Assembly (NCBI GenBank): GCA_024233875.1 | Contig: JACKPB010000002.1 | Location: forward strand, 62,001 to 126,000 | Length of the DNA stretch: 64,000 nt | DNA from: Leptospiraceae bacterium | GTDB lineage: Bacteria > Spirochaetota > Leptospiria > Leptospirales > Leptospiraceae | Direction of reading: 5' to 3' | Part shown: in pieces, positions 17,365 through 25,808 of the stretch | How positions within the stretch are numbered: the stretch's first letter is position 1 | Layout of the letters: every line of letters starts with the position of its first letter | Position numbers and translations under genes: made by a program | Notes under the pieces: generated by a model | What the model was told of the DNA's origin: nothing | The model's database searches: none | What the model saw: only the letters and a program-made list of their open reading frames with translations

Positions 17365-18841
17365 CGAGAATGAGGTGGGGAGTGATGCAGGTAGCTCCAT
17401 CTTCCAGGTGGATGGGGTGATCTGCTTCCGTGTTCAGGTCTTTGGACTGGATGGAAGGAGCGACTCCCGAACCCGTTGAAGATGGATTCATAATGATATG
17501 ACTGGAGGATAGATTCACGGTGGTTGCCGAGGAGGCTCCTGTACTCGTTTGACTGTTTACATACATAAATCCGGGTGAGAGAGTAGCACCGGAGGTAGCG
17601 GACAAACTTTTGTAGAAATTGAGATTTTCAATTCCTGAGGGCAGAGGGTAGTAGGTTGTGGAATAAGAAAGAGGAAAAATAGTCTTGTAGCTGGAAAGAT
17701 CAGTGCCCGTTCCATTGATGAAGACATTGGTGGCACTCAGATCCGTGGCCCCTGCGGCCTGCCCGAAGAAGGAAATCATCATATGCTCAAAAAGAACTTC
17801 ATCTGTAGAAGAGTCTGCAGGAACACTGGCCTTATTGTCTGTGTATTGCTTGGTTGATCGAAAGACATGCATGAGATTTTGGGGAGTGGATGCCCGAACG
17901 CCATCGGTTCCTCCCTGAACTGTGTTCTTCAGGAAAGTGAGTCGGTTGGTATTGTCTGTAGCAGATGTGCTATCGGCAGCATAGAAAAGATATCTGACAA
18001 ACGCATAGGAGTAGGCATAATTTTTTAAAGAACCCGACCAGGTAAAGGGGGAGGTGCCCTGAACTCCGGTGTCCGCACAGGAGCTGGTCAATGAACCTTT
18101 GAAACAGCTGATCCTATCTTTCTGAGGTCCGTAGCCTGAGATATCACTGGAGACTTCAGAGGTTCCTTCGTCTATCCAGACATTGTCTTTTCCCTTTCCG
18201 TATTGATAACGGATGAGGTGTTGCATCTCATGTGCTATTGTAGCCAGGAAGGGATCGGGATCTCCGCTAGCAGTTTTCTTCTTCTTGTCCACCAATTCCT
18301 TCCCATCCATGTAGAGGATTTCAGCGGCATTGGAGCGGAGGACATTGCTCGGATCATCAGCTTCAAAATTTTTAGGATCTACAAATCCGGCTACAAATCC
18401 TGAACTGGAACCTGTCGATGCGCTTTCTAGAATATCCAGGGTGAGGATGATGACCTTTTTGTCTTTATTCACATCCGAAGGTTCTCCGAAGGCTGAGACA
18501 AGACTCGGGTAGATAGTATTTTGGTAAGCACTGGCGATCAGGTTGAAGTCTAAGCCTGAATTGAGTCCATCCTGTTCGAAAAAATCAACTCCCATCGTAC
18601 CGGTTGCGATTGCTTTTTTTGTAAAGGAAACACAATAGGAAGCCTGAGACGAAATGGAAAGATTTCTGACCCAAAACTTTGTGATACCATCACAGTTGAC
18701 TGTAGAATTTGCATTGAGAAGTGAGTAGAGAACCACGGGGTTGTCCATCGGGCCGGTGGTTTGTTTTTCCGGTGGACGTGCAGCGTAGTATGTGCAATTC
18801 TGAAGGAACAAAACAAATATGAGTAGAAAAAACTTATTCAT
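17321..18841 (-). CDS. zinc metalloprotease lipoprotein, peptidase M30 (hyicolysin)-like
   Basis: 506 aa. Signal peptide with spirochaetal lipobox LQNC, Cys16. The zinc site is HEMQH (about residue 200) followed about 18 residues later by WIDEGTSE, the third ligand region of gluzincin proteases. The flanking YRYQ-like context and length fit the M30 family. Ser/Thr-rich C-terminal region suggests surface exposure. Its 5' end overlaps the divergent gene at 18819 by 23 bp. Confidence 0.8.
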   Translation of the reverse strand: MNKFFLLIFVLFLQNCTYYAARPPEKQTTGPMDNPVVLYSLLNANSTVNCDGITKFWVRNLSISSQASYCVSFTKKAIATGTMGVDFFEQDGLNSGLDFNLIASAYQNTIYPSLVSAFGEPSDVNKDKKVIILTLDILESASTGSSSGFVAGFVDPKNFEADDPSNVLRSNAAEILYMDGKELVDKKKKTASGDPDPFLATIAHEMQHLIRYQYGKGKDNVWIDEGTSEVSSDISGYGPQKDRISCFKGSLTSSCADTGVQGTSPFTWSGSLKNYAYSYAFVRYLFYAADSTSATDNTNRLTFLKNTVQGGTDGVRASTPQNLMHVFRSTKQYTDNKASVPADSSTDEVLFEHMMISFFGQAAGATDLSATNVFINGTGTDLSSYKTIFPLSYSTTYYPLPSGIENLNFYKSLSATSGATLSPGFMYVNSQTSTGASSATTVNLSSSHIIMNPSSTGSGVAPSIQSKDLNTEADHPIHLEDGATCITPHLILDDQKKPDFSRKLLF

Positions 18842-19550
18842 CAGGCTACCTTTACCCTTCTGTCTTGTTTTATTGTACTTTTCATTTATATTAGTATTAG
18901 ACCTGAATGCGGACTCATCTCAATCACGGGCAAATCAGTTTTTTATATCAAATCATCAAAATGATACAAAATTATTTCTCTCAACTATATTAGAGAAAAG
19001 AATTCAAAAGAAAGCAAGCATTTTTATTTTGCATCAGCTCTCATTTTCGAGTTCAATCGGATTCGAAGAGCTGAGAATAGAAGGTCATTGGGAAGAAAAA
19101 TTGGGATACCCAAAGAATTCTTTCGTTCTTCATCCCGTCTCCTGCAAGGTATTTCGCAACAAAACAGGTGAGAAAAGGTGGGTTCTCACCCGCACTATGG
19201 ATTGTGATCACAACACCTGGTTCTTCGAAGAAAATGCAACGTCCACTCTCTATGCTGAATCTTTGCAATCAGAGCCCCTTCAATTCACCCAAGAAGAATC
19301 GAAGGGGAACTATCCCCCGGGAGTTGTCATACAGTACAATCCATCCGGATTCCCCATCCTCTGGTCCACTTCCGCCCGAAAGGTCTGGAAAAACGCTCAG
19401 GCTCTGAACTCCGAAAATAAGGTTCTGGGAAAGATCAGCAATGGAAATGACTCCTTTCTCATTTTGGATCTGTCGGTTGACTCAGAAAAGCCCCGGATCA
19501 ATGAAGTCCTCTTTTTTAAAAATCCGGAGAGGAAATCAATGTGGGACTGA
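18819..19550 (+). CDS. exported hypothetical protein
   Basis: 243 aa with an N-terminal signal peptide or anchor (residues 10-32). The mature part contains three Cys (VSCKVF, MDCDHN) and a tail of beta-like segments. No family recognised. Its start codon lies inside the beginning of the divergent metalloprotease gene, and no later in-frame ATG would keep the signal peptide, so the overlap seems real. AAGGA lies about 13 bp upstream. Confidence 0.65.
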   Translation: MSRKNLFIRLPLPFCLVLLYFSFILVLDLNADSSQSRANQFFISNHQNDTKLFLSTILEKRIQKKASIFILHQLSFSSSIGFEELRIEGHWEEKLGYPKNSFVLHPVSCKVFRNKTGEKRWVLTRTMDCDHNTWFFEENATSTLYAESLQSEPLQFTQEESKGNYPPGVVIQYNPSGFPILWSTSARKVWKNAQALNSENKVLGKISNGNDSFLILDLSVDSEKPRINEVLFFKNPERKSMWD

Positions 19551-19574
19551 TCTGAATTCAGAGATTGACGTCTT

Positions 19575-20336
19575 CTACTGTCCTCTTCGGATGATCTTTA
19601 AATAGGGAAGTTTACTCAACAGGTACCGGATTTCTTCTTCCGGGATCGACAATCCATCGATTTCCAATCCGATCAAATTCTCCAGCGAGTCCAGGTCCTT
19701 CAGCGACTCTAGTTCTGTATTGCCTATATATAGATCTATCAATTTAGTTAGCTTCTTCAGTCCTTTGAGACTTGTTACTTTCGTAGAACGCAAATCCAGA
19801 TGCCTGAGCTCACCCAGAGGAGATAGGATTTCGGTATCCGAAAATTCGGTTTTGTCCAAACGGAGTGAGGTCAGTCTCCGTGCACCCGAAAGAGGCGAAA
19901 AATCCCGAATAGAAGTTCCGGAGAGAGAAACCGTGTGGAGGTTTTTGAATTCTTCTATACCGACGAGACTCTTCACTCCGGTTCCGGAGAGGGATAAGGA
20001 TTTCAATCCATCAAACTTCAAAAGTGACCGAAAATTGCTGAATCTCGCAGAATGAATTTCCAGAGATTCCAGATTGGGAAACTGGTTGAGGTCATTCAAG
20101 TCGGGTGTGAAGTCTTCTTCGAAACCCAACCAACGTGTTTTCAAAGGGAAGACTTTGGTCTTGCCTTCCAGACTCTTCAGGATTGCATGAGAGGAATCCG
20201 GATCCGGATAGACCTGAGGGACACAGGAGATGGGGCTGAGAATGCAAATAAGAAGGGAGGCTGCGAGGAATGGAATTTTGATCTTACTTCCTATAATGTT
20301 AATTATGTCAGATAAATAGGGGGAAGGGGCTCTCAT
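19575..20336 (-). CDS. leucine-rich repeat lipoprotein
   Basis: 253 aa. Signal peptide with lipobox SPISC (Cys38). From about residue 85 to 235 there are about seven 22-residue leucine-rich repeats of the bacterial form LxxLxLxxTxIxxL. Such proteins usually bind other proteins at the cell envelope. The start overlaps the stop of nadR as ATGA, so translation is coupled to an NAD-synthesis gene, which is functionally unexpected. Confidence 0.82.
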   Translation of the reverse strand: MRAPSPYLSDIINIIGSKIKIPFLAASLLICILSPISCVPQVYPDPDSSHAILKSLEGKTKVFPLKTRWLGFEEDFTPDLNDLNQFPNLESLEIHSARFSNFRSLLKFDGLKSLSLSGTGVKSLVGIEEFKNLHTVSLSGTSIRDFSPLSGARRLTSLRLDKTEFSDTEILSPLGELRHLDLRSTKVTSLKGLKKLTKLIDLYIGNTELESLKDLDSLENLIGLEIDGLSIPEEEIRYLLSKLPYLKIIRRGQ

Positions 20337-21322
20337 AAGAAAATAGGCTCCAGTGATTTCATCAAGAATTCCACTTGTTTCAGACGCTCGTTCAAAGATC
20401 CGCTCACAGTTTCAAATTGAATTTCTTTTGAATTGAGATACTCTATTGTTCTTTCCTGAAAATAAATCCGATTTCCATCTCCTGATCGGTCTTCTGTGTC
20501 CTCATAGGGTATGTCCGTATCACACAGGAGAAAGAGATCATATCTATTTCTGCTTTGATCTGCCAGGGCTTCCAGTTCATCCACAGCAAAACCATGATAG
20601 TACAGAGAAAAGAGATACGTTGTGATGGGATTTGTGTCCACAAAAAGAAATTCACGGGAAGAAAGAATTTGTTTTTCTTCTCTTTCCAGATGACCCTGTG
20701 CCAATTCCAGGAGTTGGTCGGGAGTGAGTCTTCTCTCCACCTGAAACGTTTCCCAGTACTCCCGTCCGTACTCGGGTTGCCACTCCGTTTGAAAGGTTCG
20801 GGCGCAGTACTCTGCCAGAGTTGATTTTCCCGTAGAGGGTCCTCCCAGAAAGACTAGCTTTCTTATCAAATCCCGGTAAACTATCGGGGAGAGATACTTC
20901 CGATTTTCATAAGGATTTTTTCTGATCTCTGTTCCGGAAATCGGAAGGCGCTTTCGATCTGCATCCACGATCCGATGCTTTGCAGAAAGGGCCACAGACA
21001 TGTGCTCACCGTAAAACTCACTCGAAAAGAAAGTGTCAGTCGATGAAATTCCCAGAGTGTGGAGGATGTAGTCTTCGTGCAATTTCTTCACTCTCTCCGA
21101 CTCTCCAACCTCCAGCGGACAGTCATAAGCCTCAATCACCCGAACATCAGGATACAAATTTCGAATCCAACCGGCTCTCACAGAAACGGGAATTCTTGTG
21201 ACATCCGGAGCATCATAGACAAGAACGGTCAATTCATCCGATTCCTCTCTTCCTGTTTCAATGAGAAGCTGATGTCCCCGGTGCAAGGGAGCAAATTTCC
21301 CAAGAGTCAAACCTCTGACCAT
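20333..21322 (-). CDS. nadR: NadR-like NMN adenylyltransferase / ribosylnicotinamide kinase
   Basis: 329 aa, bifunctional. N-terminal nucleotidyltransferase: GKFAPLHRGH (8-17) and ISGTEIR (128-134). C-terminal kinase: P-loop GGPSTGKST (160-168), EYGREY and FVDTNPITT. It salvages nicotinamide riboside to NMN and NAD. Unlike enterobacterial NadR there is no N-terminal helix-turn-helix, so it is not expected to repress transcription. Good GGAGG site before the ATG. Confidence 0.93.
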   Translation of the reverse strand: MVRGLTLGKFAPLHRGHQLLIETGREESDELTVLVYDAPDVTRIPVSVRAGWIRNLYPDVRVIEAYDCPLEVGESERVKKLHEDYILHTLGISSTDTFFSSEFYGEHMSVALSAKHRIVDADRKRLPISGTEIRKNPYENRKYLSPIVYRDLIRKLVFLGGPSTGKSTLAEYCARTFQTEWQPEYGREYWETFQVERRLTPDQLLELAQGHLEREEKQILSSREFLFVDTNPITTYLFSLYYHGFAVDELEALADQSRNRYDLFLLCDTDIPYEDTEDRSGDGNRIYFQERTIEYLNSKEIQFETVSGSLNERLKQVEFLMKSLEPIFL

Positions 21323-21337
21323 AGTTTCCTCCGAAGT

Positions 21338-21610
21338 TCAGCCGATGATAGTCCATCCATCCTCAATCAAGTCTTCCAAATTTCGATAAAAAATCTCAGT
21401 CCCATTTTCTAAGATGATCCTATAGTTTCTTGAAATGGCATCCCGCATTAGGATGTGGGCCTTTTCCCCATTCGGTCTTCTGAGGTTACAACGGCCATGA
21501 TTTAAAAAATTTTCAAGTTCCACCCTAGCCAGAACACGATAGGTCACCGATTCCTTTTTGGATAGATAAGTTTTTTTCCATTTTAGCATTAAGTTTTTTA
21601 GAGCCTTCAT
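21338..21610 (-). CDS. small hypothetical protein
   Basis: 90 aa, basic N-terminal half (Lys-rich) and a C-terminal half with beta-like pattern ending NLEDLIEDGWTIIG. No signal peptide, no family recognised. Lies 15 bp upstream of nadR on the same strand, so it probably begins the nadR-LRR transcript. Preceded upstream by the three-hairpin region 21754-21855. Confidence 0.6.
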   Translation of the reverse strand: MKALKNLMLKWKKTYLSKKESVTYRVLARVELENFLNHGRCNLRRPNGEKAHILMRDAISRNYRIILENGTEIFYRNLEDLIEDGWTIIG

Positions 21611-21753
21611 GATACCCTCTTTGGATATTCCATGATTGTACTCTATGAAAGAGACAGATTGAGAGATGAAGCTTCGAAAAATGAATCTTACTGAAAATCT
21701 CTAACCAATTTCCTCATTCTGTCCGAATGCTTCCCTGAAAATTCAAACAAAAA

Positions 21754-21855
21754 GACCTCTAAATCAGCCTGTCAGCAGTTTAGAGGTCCCTAGATTTTGG
21801 AGCTCTACCCCAAAATCTTGAAAATGTCCTAAACCGGGAAAACAGAAGTTTTCCC
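21754..21855 (-). terminator. three consecutive stem-loops; the last is a rho-independent terminator
   Basis: Read on the minus strand after the lipoprotein gene: GGGAAAAC/GTTTTCCC (21836-21855, 4-nt loop), AGATTTTGG/CCAAAATCT (21792-21818) and GACCTCTAAA/TTTAGAGGTC (21754-21788, 10-bp stem), all perfect. The last is followed on the minus strand by TTTTTGTTT (the complement of 21745-21753), a normal terminator. The two preceding hairpins are extra. Confidence 0.65.
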
Positions 21856-21877
21856 TAATTCAAAGGAGAGAATCGAA

Positions 21878-22456
21878 CTATTGGAGATCGATCCAATTGT
21901 CCTCTACTTTGTACTTTTGCTTTTCTTTGGATTCAATAAGAAGGAAAACTCCGGAGGGAATTTTTTTCCCATTGATCTCAAGAGGTTGAAAGGTTCTTTC
22001 TACCAGAATTCCAATTTCTGATTTCTCGTTGAAACGTTTGGGATAGCTCAGAGAAAGCACTGATCCCATCTGAAGAGGGATTCCGTAGACTTCCATCGGC
22101 CCCCCCAGTGTTATGCGGAAAGGCTTTTCCGGATTTGGAGACTGCGCTCCGAAGAGATCCACCGGAGGCTCGTATTCCAGAGCTGTTCCTTTCGGGAAAA
22201 CATGGGAAAGTGCGCGGGAATACTTTTCCTGAAGAATCGGTTGGGCTGAACCGAGGGAGGCAAGGACCAAATCTCCGTTTTCATTGTAGAGCAGTCGACT
22301 GGAAACAGAAAACTCTGTTCCTCTTTCCATCGATTTCTCTTTTAAAATTTTAAATTTTCTCCCTGTTTCATCTAACCCTTCAGCCCCCGGTTTGTTTGAA
22401 TCAGAAGCACAGTGGAGGGAGAAAAAGATGAGGGAAAAAAGAAGAATGTATTTCAT
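21878..22456 (-). CDS. hypothetical lipoprotein
   Basis: 192 aa with signal peptide and spirochaetal lipobox FSLHC (Cys16). Mature domain is predicted mainly beta (GIPLQMGSVLSL, SGVFLLIESKEK). No family recognised. Divergent from the DUF3187 gene; transcription ends in the three-hairpin region. Confidence 0.7.
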   Translation of the reverse strand: MKYILLFSLIFFSLHCASDSNKPGAEGLDETGRKFKILKEKSMERGTEFSVSSRLLYNENGDLVLASLGSAQPILQEKYSRALSHVFPKGTALEYEPPVDLFGAQSPNPEKPFRITLGGPMEVYGIPLQMGSVLSLSYPKRFNEKSEIGILVERTFQPLEINGKKIPSGVFLLIESKEKQKYKVEDNWIDLQ

Positions 22457-22570
22457 GAAATCACTTCCTGAATTTGAATCGATAGTACAAGTAAAAAAAT
22501 CCTTTTGATTTTTGGAAAGGAGTATATACCGAGTTGCCTATAAATCTATTTGAATTAGTATTGCTGAATC

Positions 22571-23710
22571 ATGCAAAATTTTTCCCTGAGATATTTGCTC
22601 TTCTCTCCAAATAGAATTCTGCGAATGATCTGCTTGGGAATCCTCTTCCATCCCCTAATTTTGTCTGCGAACGAGCAGCTGGACATTCCTCTCGACATAC
22701 GGAATGAGTATGCACCGACCCTACTCTTTTTGCAACCGAGAGCGACAACCCCAATTGCATTGAAAAAAGGTCAGTCCAGGATCAATGCCAATCTCTCTTT
22801 GATCAATGACATCAAGAACTCCCGATACAATGTAGAAAGAGACATTCCCTATGCTTATCAGAAACCAATTCTCAGGGAGTACTTTCTCAGATATTCAGGC
22901 ACGTATCAGGAAGCAGGACTCATGGCGGATTACTATAGATTCGGACATTTGAATCGACAGTATCAAACAGTAATCGATATGGAATACACTGTGAGTAGGG
23001 TTCAGTTTGATTATGGGATCAGTGATTCTTTTGAATTGGGCATCGGGTTTACTGGTTACTCTTTCAATACGGGTATCTTAGATTCAACTATCAATACATA
23101 CCATTCCATCATGGGTGTTCGGACGGGGAAAGAAAATCTTCCCGACAATGAATTTAAATACTTAATCACTGGGACCAGATCCAGAATCATTCAATCCAAA
23201 CCCCACTCCGGGCTGGGGGACACTCTGCTTTCCGGAAAGTGGAATTTTTATAATGATGGGTCTGGATTTTCTCTAGCTCTTGTCGGAATCGTAAAATTAG
23301 CAACCGGAAAGTCATCTCTTGCGATGGGAAGTGGGAAAACGGATGGATCTCTGGGCATTTCTATGAAGTACAGAAGCAATCGATTGGTTCAATTCCTCAA
23401 TTTAAACGGGATCTATGTTTCCAATCCATTTTTGAATGATACGATTCGTGCCAGAAGCTATGGGATGGCCTCTTACGGAATCGGTTACAATTGGACGGAA
23501 GATCTGTCCCTTATGATTCAATTGGACATTCACTCCTCACCCTACTCTTCTCAGACCCTACTTCTCAGCCAACCCTCAGCAATTTTTTCCTGCGGATTCA
23601 ATTTGAAGGTCCTGGAATCTTCTCTCTGGCAACTGGGACTTATGGAGGACATCACCTTCCCTGTCCCCGATATCACCTTCTTTTCAAACTGGAAAACTGT
23701 GTTTGATTAA
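22571..23710 (+). CDS. DUF3187-type outer-membrane beta-barrel protein
   Basis: 379 aa. Signal peptide ends near residue 33. The rest is a series of amphipathic strands, many ending in aromatic residues, with a C-terminal strand ending in Asp rather than Phe. Segments such as GISDSFELGIGFTGYSF and SGLGDTLLSGKWNF resemble DUF3187. Probable outer-membrane channel or structural protein. TTGCCT (22534) and TAGTAT (22556), 16 bp apart, could be its promoter, but then the leader would be almost absent. Confidence 0.72.
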   Translation: MQNFSLRYLLFSPNRILRMICLGILFHPLILSANEQLDIPLDIRNEYAPTLLFLQPRATTPIALKKGQSRINANLSLINDIKNSRYNVERDIPYAYQKPILREYFLRYSGTYQEAGLMADYYRFGHLNRQYQTVIDMEYTVSRVQFDYGISDSFELGIGFTGYSFNTGILDSTINTYHSIMGVRTGKENLPDNEFKYLITGTRSRIIQSKPHSGLGDTLLSGKWNFYNDGSGFSLALVGIVKLATGKSSLAMGSGKTDGSLGISMKYRSNRLVQFLNLNGIYVSNPFLNDTIRARSYGMASYGIGYNWTEDLSLMIQLDIHSSPYSSQTLLLSQPSAIFSCGFNLKVLESSLWQLGLMEDITFPVPDITFFSNWKTVFD

Positions 23711-23794
23711 GTTTCTACTTGCAATTTCTGAACTATTTATGATAGTCTTATGAATTGTTTTCATCGATTCCATACTAGCAGAGGAAGTTAAAAA

Positions 23795-24433
23795 ATGATT
23801 CGGAAAAAAATTCTACCTTATATTCTCCGGGCTTTGGGTTCATTGATACTTTTTTTCCATTTCTCTCTCCTGGCTCAGAACACAAATCTTCTCCAACCCA
23901 AAAGAATTCTGGTCGATGATCTGGAGTTCGACAGGGGGATTTCAAAATCCGAGCAAACCAAAATTCGAAATCATATCTATCTTTCTCTTTATGAGCATTT
24001 CCATGAGAAATACATTGTGGTGGATGATGGATTCTTGGCAGAATACTTCGGACTGTACAAGAAAAAAGCCAATGAATGCAAGAAAGACAAGTGCAGGGAG
24101 TTCATCCAGACCGAATTTCTACCCGAAGAATCTATAAGAGGAAAGATCTCTAAGAAGAACAAAACGTACAGTTTCGAAATGGATCTTTTTTCTCATAAGG
24201 AAAATCGCAATATTCACACAGAAGAAACTTCCTTTTCCGAAGAGAATTTTGATCATGAACTGAGTGTTTTTATAGTAAAGCTATTGAATACCGAAGCGGA
24301 TTCGAATATTAGAGTACAACCTAAATTTGATATCAAACCGGATGATGCTATCGATTTTACACCTATTGAGAACAAGGACCTGGAAGGCATAGATATTACA
24401 GTAGAGAAATTTTCTACATCATCAAAGGAGTGA
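23795..24433 (+). CDS. exported protein, N-terminal part of an interrupted TPR protein
   Basis: 212 codons with a signal peptide (residues 1-28) and an AGAGGAAG site before the ATG. The domain after it (RILVDDLEF, KYIVVDDGFLAEYF, SIRGKISKKNKTYSFE) resembles TolB/FlgO-like periplasmic domains that often precede TPRs. It ends at TGA 24431-24433, after which the same frame stays open for 458 codons into the next gene. I read the pair as one ancestral gene of about 671 codons. Confidence 0.6.
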   Translation: MIRKKILPYILRALGSLILFFHFSLLAQNTNLLQPKRILVDDLEFDRGISKSEQTKIRNHIYLSLYEHFHEKYIVVDDGFLAEYFGLYKKKANECKKDKCREFIQTEFLPEESIRGKISKKNKTYSFEMDLFSHKENRNIHTEETSFSEENFDHELSVFIVKLLNTEADSNIRVQPKFDIKPDDAIDFTPIENKDLEGIDITVEKFSTSSKE

Positions 24434-24454
24434 GAACAAACTGTTAAAAAAATA

Positions 24455-25807
24455 TTGAAGAATGTAGACAATGGAGACAAATTATTCAAGCGTAAAAACT
24501 ATACGAAAGCGTTAGAAGAGTTTGAAGAAGCCTTGAGATTGATCAATGAATCTCAAGAACTCGGTAGTCAATCACCTTCGGGTTTTCTCAGCATGAGCAT
24601 TCGCAATCGGGTTGTAAATACTCTCTACAATGTCACTCTCGAAGAAATTCATAAATTGGATAAAAAAATTCCCTCCAACAAAAAGTACAGTATCAAAAAT
24701 ATTGAGGAGAATCTGGATGCTTATGAATCATTAAGAATTCGTGTTCTTCAGACTGACTCAGCCAGTCTTAGAAATATATCTCTCGGATTGGAAGAAAGAA
24801 TAGAAAAGTTAGACGCGATACTATTCTCACTTTACGAAGCCGAGGGGAGAGATTATCTTGAAACTCTGGAGTTTCAAAAAGCCTATGATACCTATGAAAA
24901 GATCTACAATCATTTTCTAAAAAAACCCGGAGAGGGAATGAACAAATACTTTCTCACCCGGAGCAAGGAGCTATTGCAGCTTTCTCAAAGATTGGGTCGT
25001 GCTCAAAATACGGATCGGGTGGTCCTTCATTGTGATTCAGCTATTCTGAGATACCACGAACTGAATTACTCACGATCTATAAATGATACCAAAATGATTT
25101 TGGAACAGGAAAGTTCTCTGGAAAGCTCACTGGGTCTGGCGGCATCTTATCTTCAAAAGACCGATTTCATAGAATCGAATGCAACCGAAACATATTCTTA
25201 TACTATTAAATTGATCAATATACAAAATACTCAACAGGTCATTGTCCCCAACATTCCCAGAGAACCTTCCCGTCCGGCAAGTACCGGAGAAGGAATAAAT
25301 TTCGAAAGACATTGGAAGACCTTGATTTTCCCCGGGGCCTGGCACATGACGGTAGCGAAAGATGAGTGGAAATCCCGCACACTATTTTACGGAGGTTGGT
25401 TGGGCCTATTCTATGCAGCGGGTAGAGGGATTGATTACTCCAATGCCCTCAGAAATGCCAACCGATTTGAAAGAATCTCTCCGCTCTTTTATTACTACAG
25501 TCCGGCGTTCCATCGGGTTTTGACTATGAACGATGCGGATACAGCCTCCAATCTCCAGTCCAGACTGGAAACGAGTCGCGCTCAATTTGGATATTCTATC
25601 GGCTTTCTTTCTGCTCTCTATGCAATCTCAATTTTTGATTCCTATATCTTCATGCCCGAGAAAAAAAGCTCCCTGATTTCATACTTCAATCCTATATCCG
25701 GTGATGGCTTTCAGATCTCGGGATTCCCTTCACCCGTATCACCGGCTATTGGAGTATCACGTGGCACAGAACTCTACACTAAGTTTTCCTATTCCTGGAG
25801 GTTTTGA
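24455..25807 (+). CDS. TPR-containing membrane protein, C-terminal part of the interrupted gene
   Basis: 450 codons from a TTG with no nearby ribosome site, in the same frame as the preceding gene. Starts with a TPR-like unit (GDKLFKRKNYTKALEEFEEAL), continues with helical repeats, then a C-terminal membrane region with LIFPGAWHMT and FYGGWLGLFY, reminiscent of DUF5683. Only the in-frame TGA separates it from the signal-peptide-bearing part; alone it would lack an export signal. Overlaps nothing; the Kelch lipoprotein starts 1 bp after its stop. Confidence 0.65.
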   Translation: MKNVDNGDKLFKRKNYTKALEEFEEALRLINESQELGSQSPSGFLSMSIRNRVVNTLYNVTLEEIHKLDKKIPSNKKYSIKNIEENLDAYESLRIRVLQTDSASLRNISLGLEERIEKLDAILFSLYEAEGRDYLETLEFQKAYDTYEKIYNHFLKKPGEGMNKYFLTRSKELLQLSQRLGRAQNTDRVVLHCDSAILRYHELNYSRSINDTKMILEQESSLESSLGLAASYLQKTDFIESNATETYSYTIKLINIQNTQQVIVPNIPREPSRPASTGEGINFERHWKTLIFPGAWHMTVAKDEWKSRTLFYGGWLGLFYAAGRGIDYSNALRNANRFERISPLFYYYSPAFHRVLTMNDADTASNLQSRLETSRAQFGYSIGFLSALYAISIFDSYIFMPEKKSSLISYFNPISGDGFQISGFPSPVSPAIGVSRGTELYTKFSYSWRF

Positions 25808-25808
25808 C

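Noticed and set aside
22505..22535. TTGATT and TATATA in the lipoprotein/DUF3187 spacer as a promoter
   Set aside because: Spacing of about 12 bp is too short for a sigma70-type promoter; AT-rich chance match.
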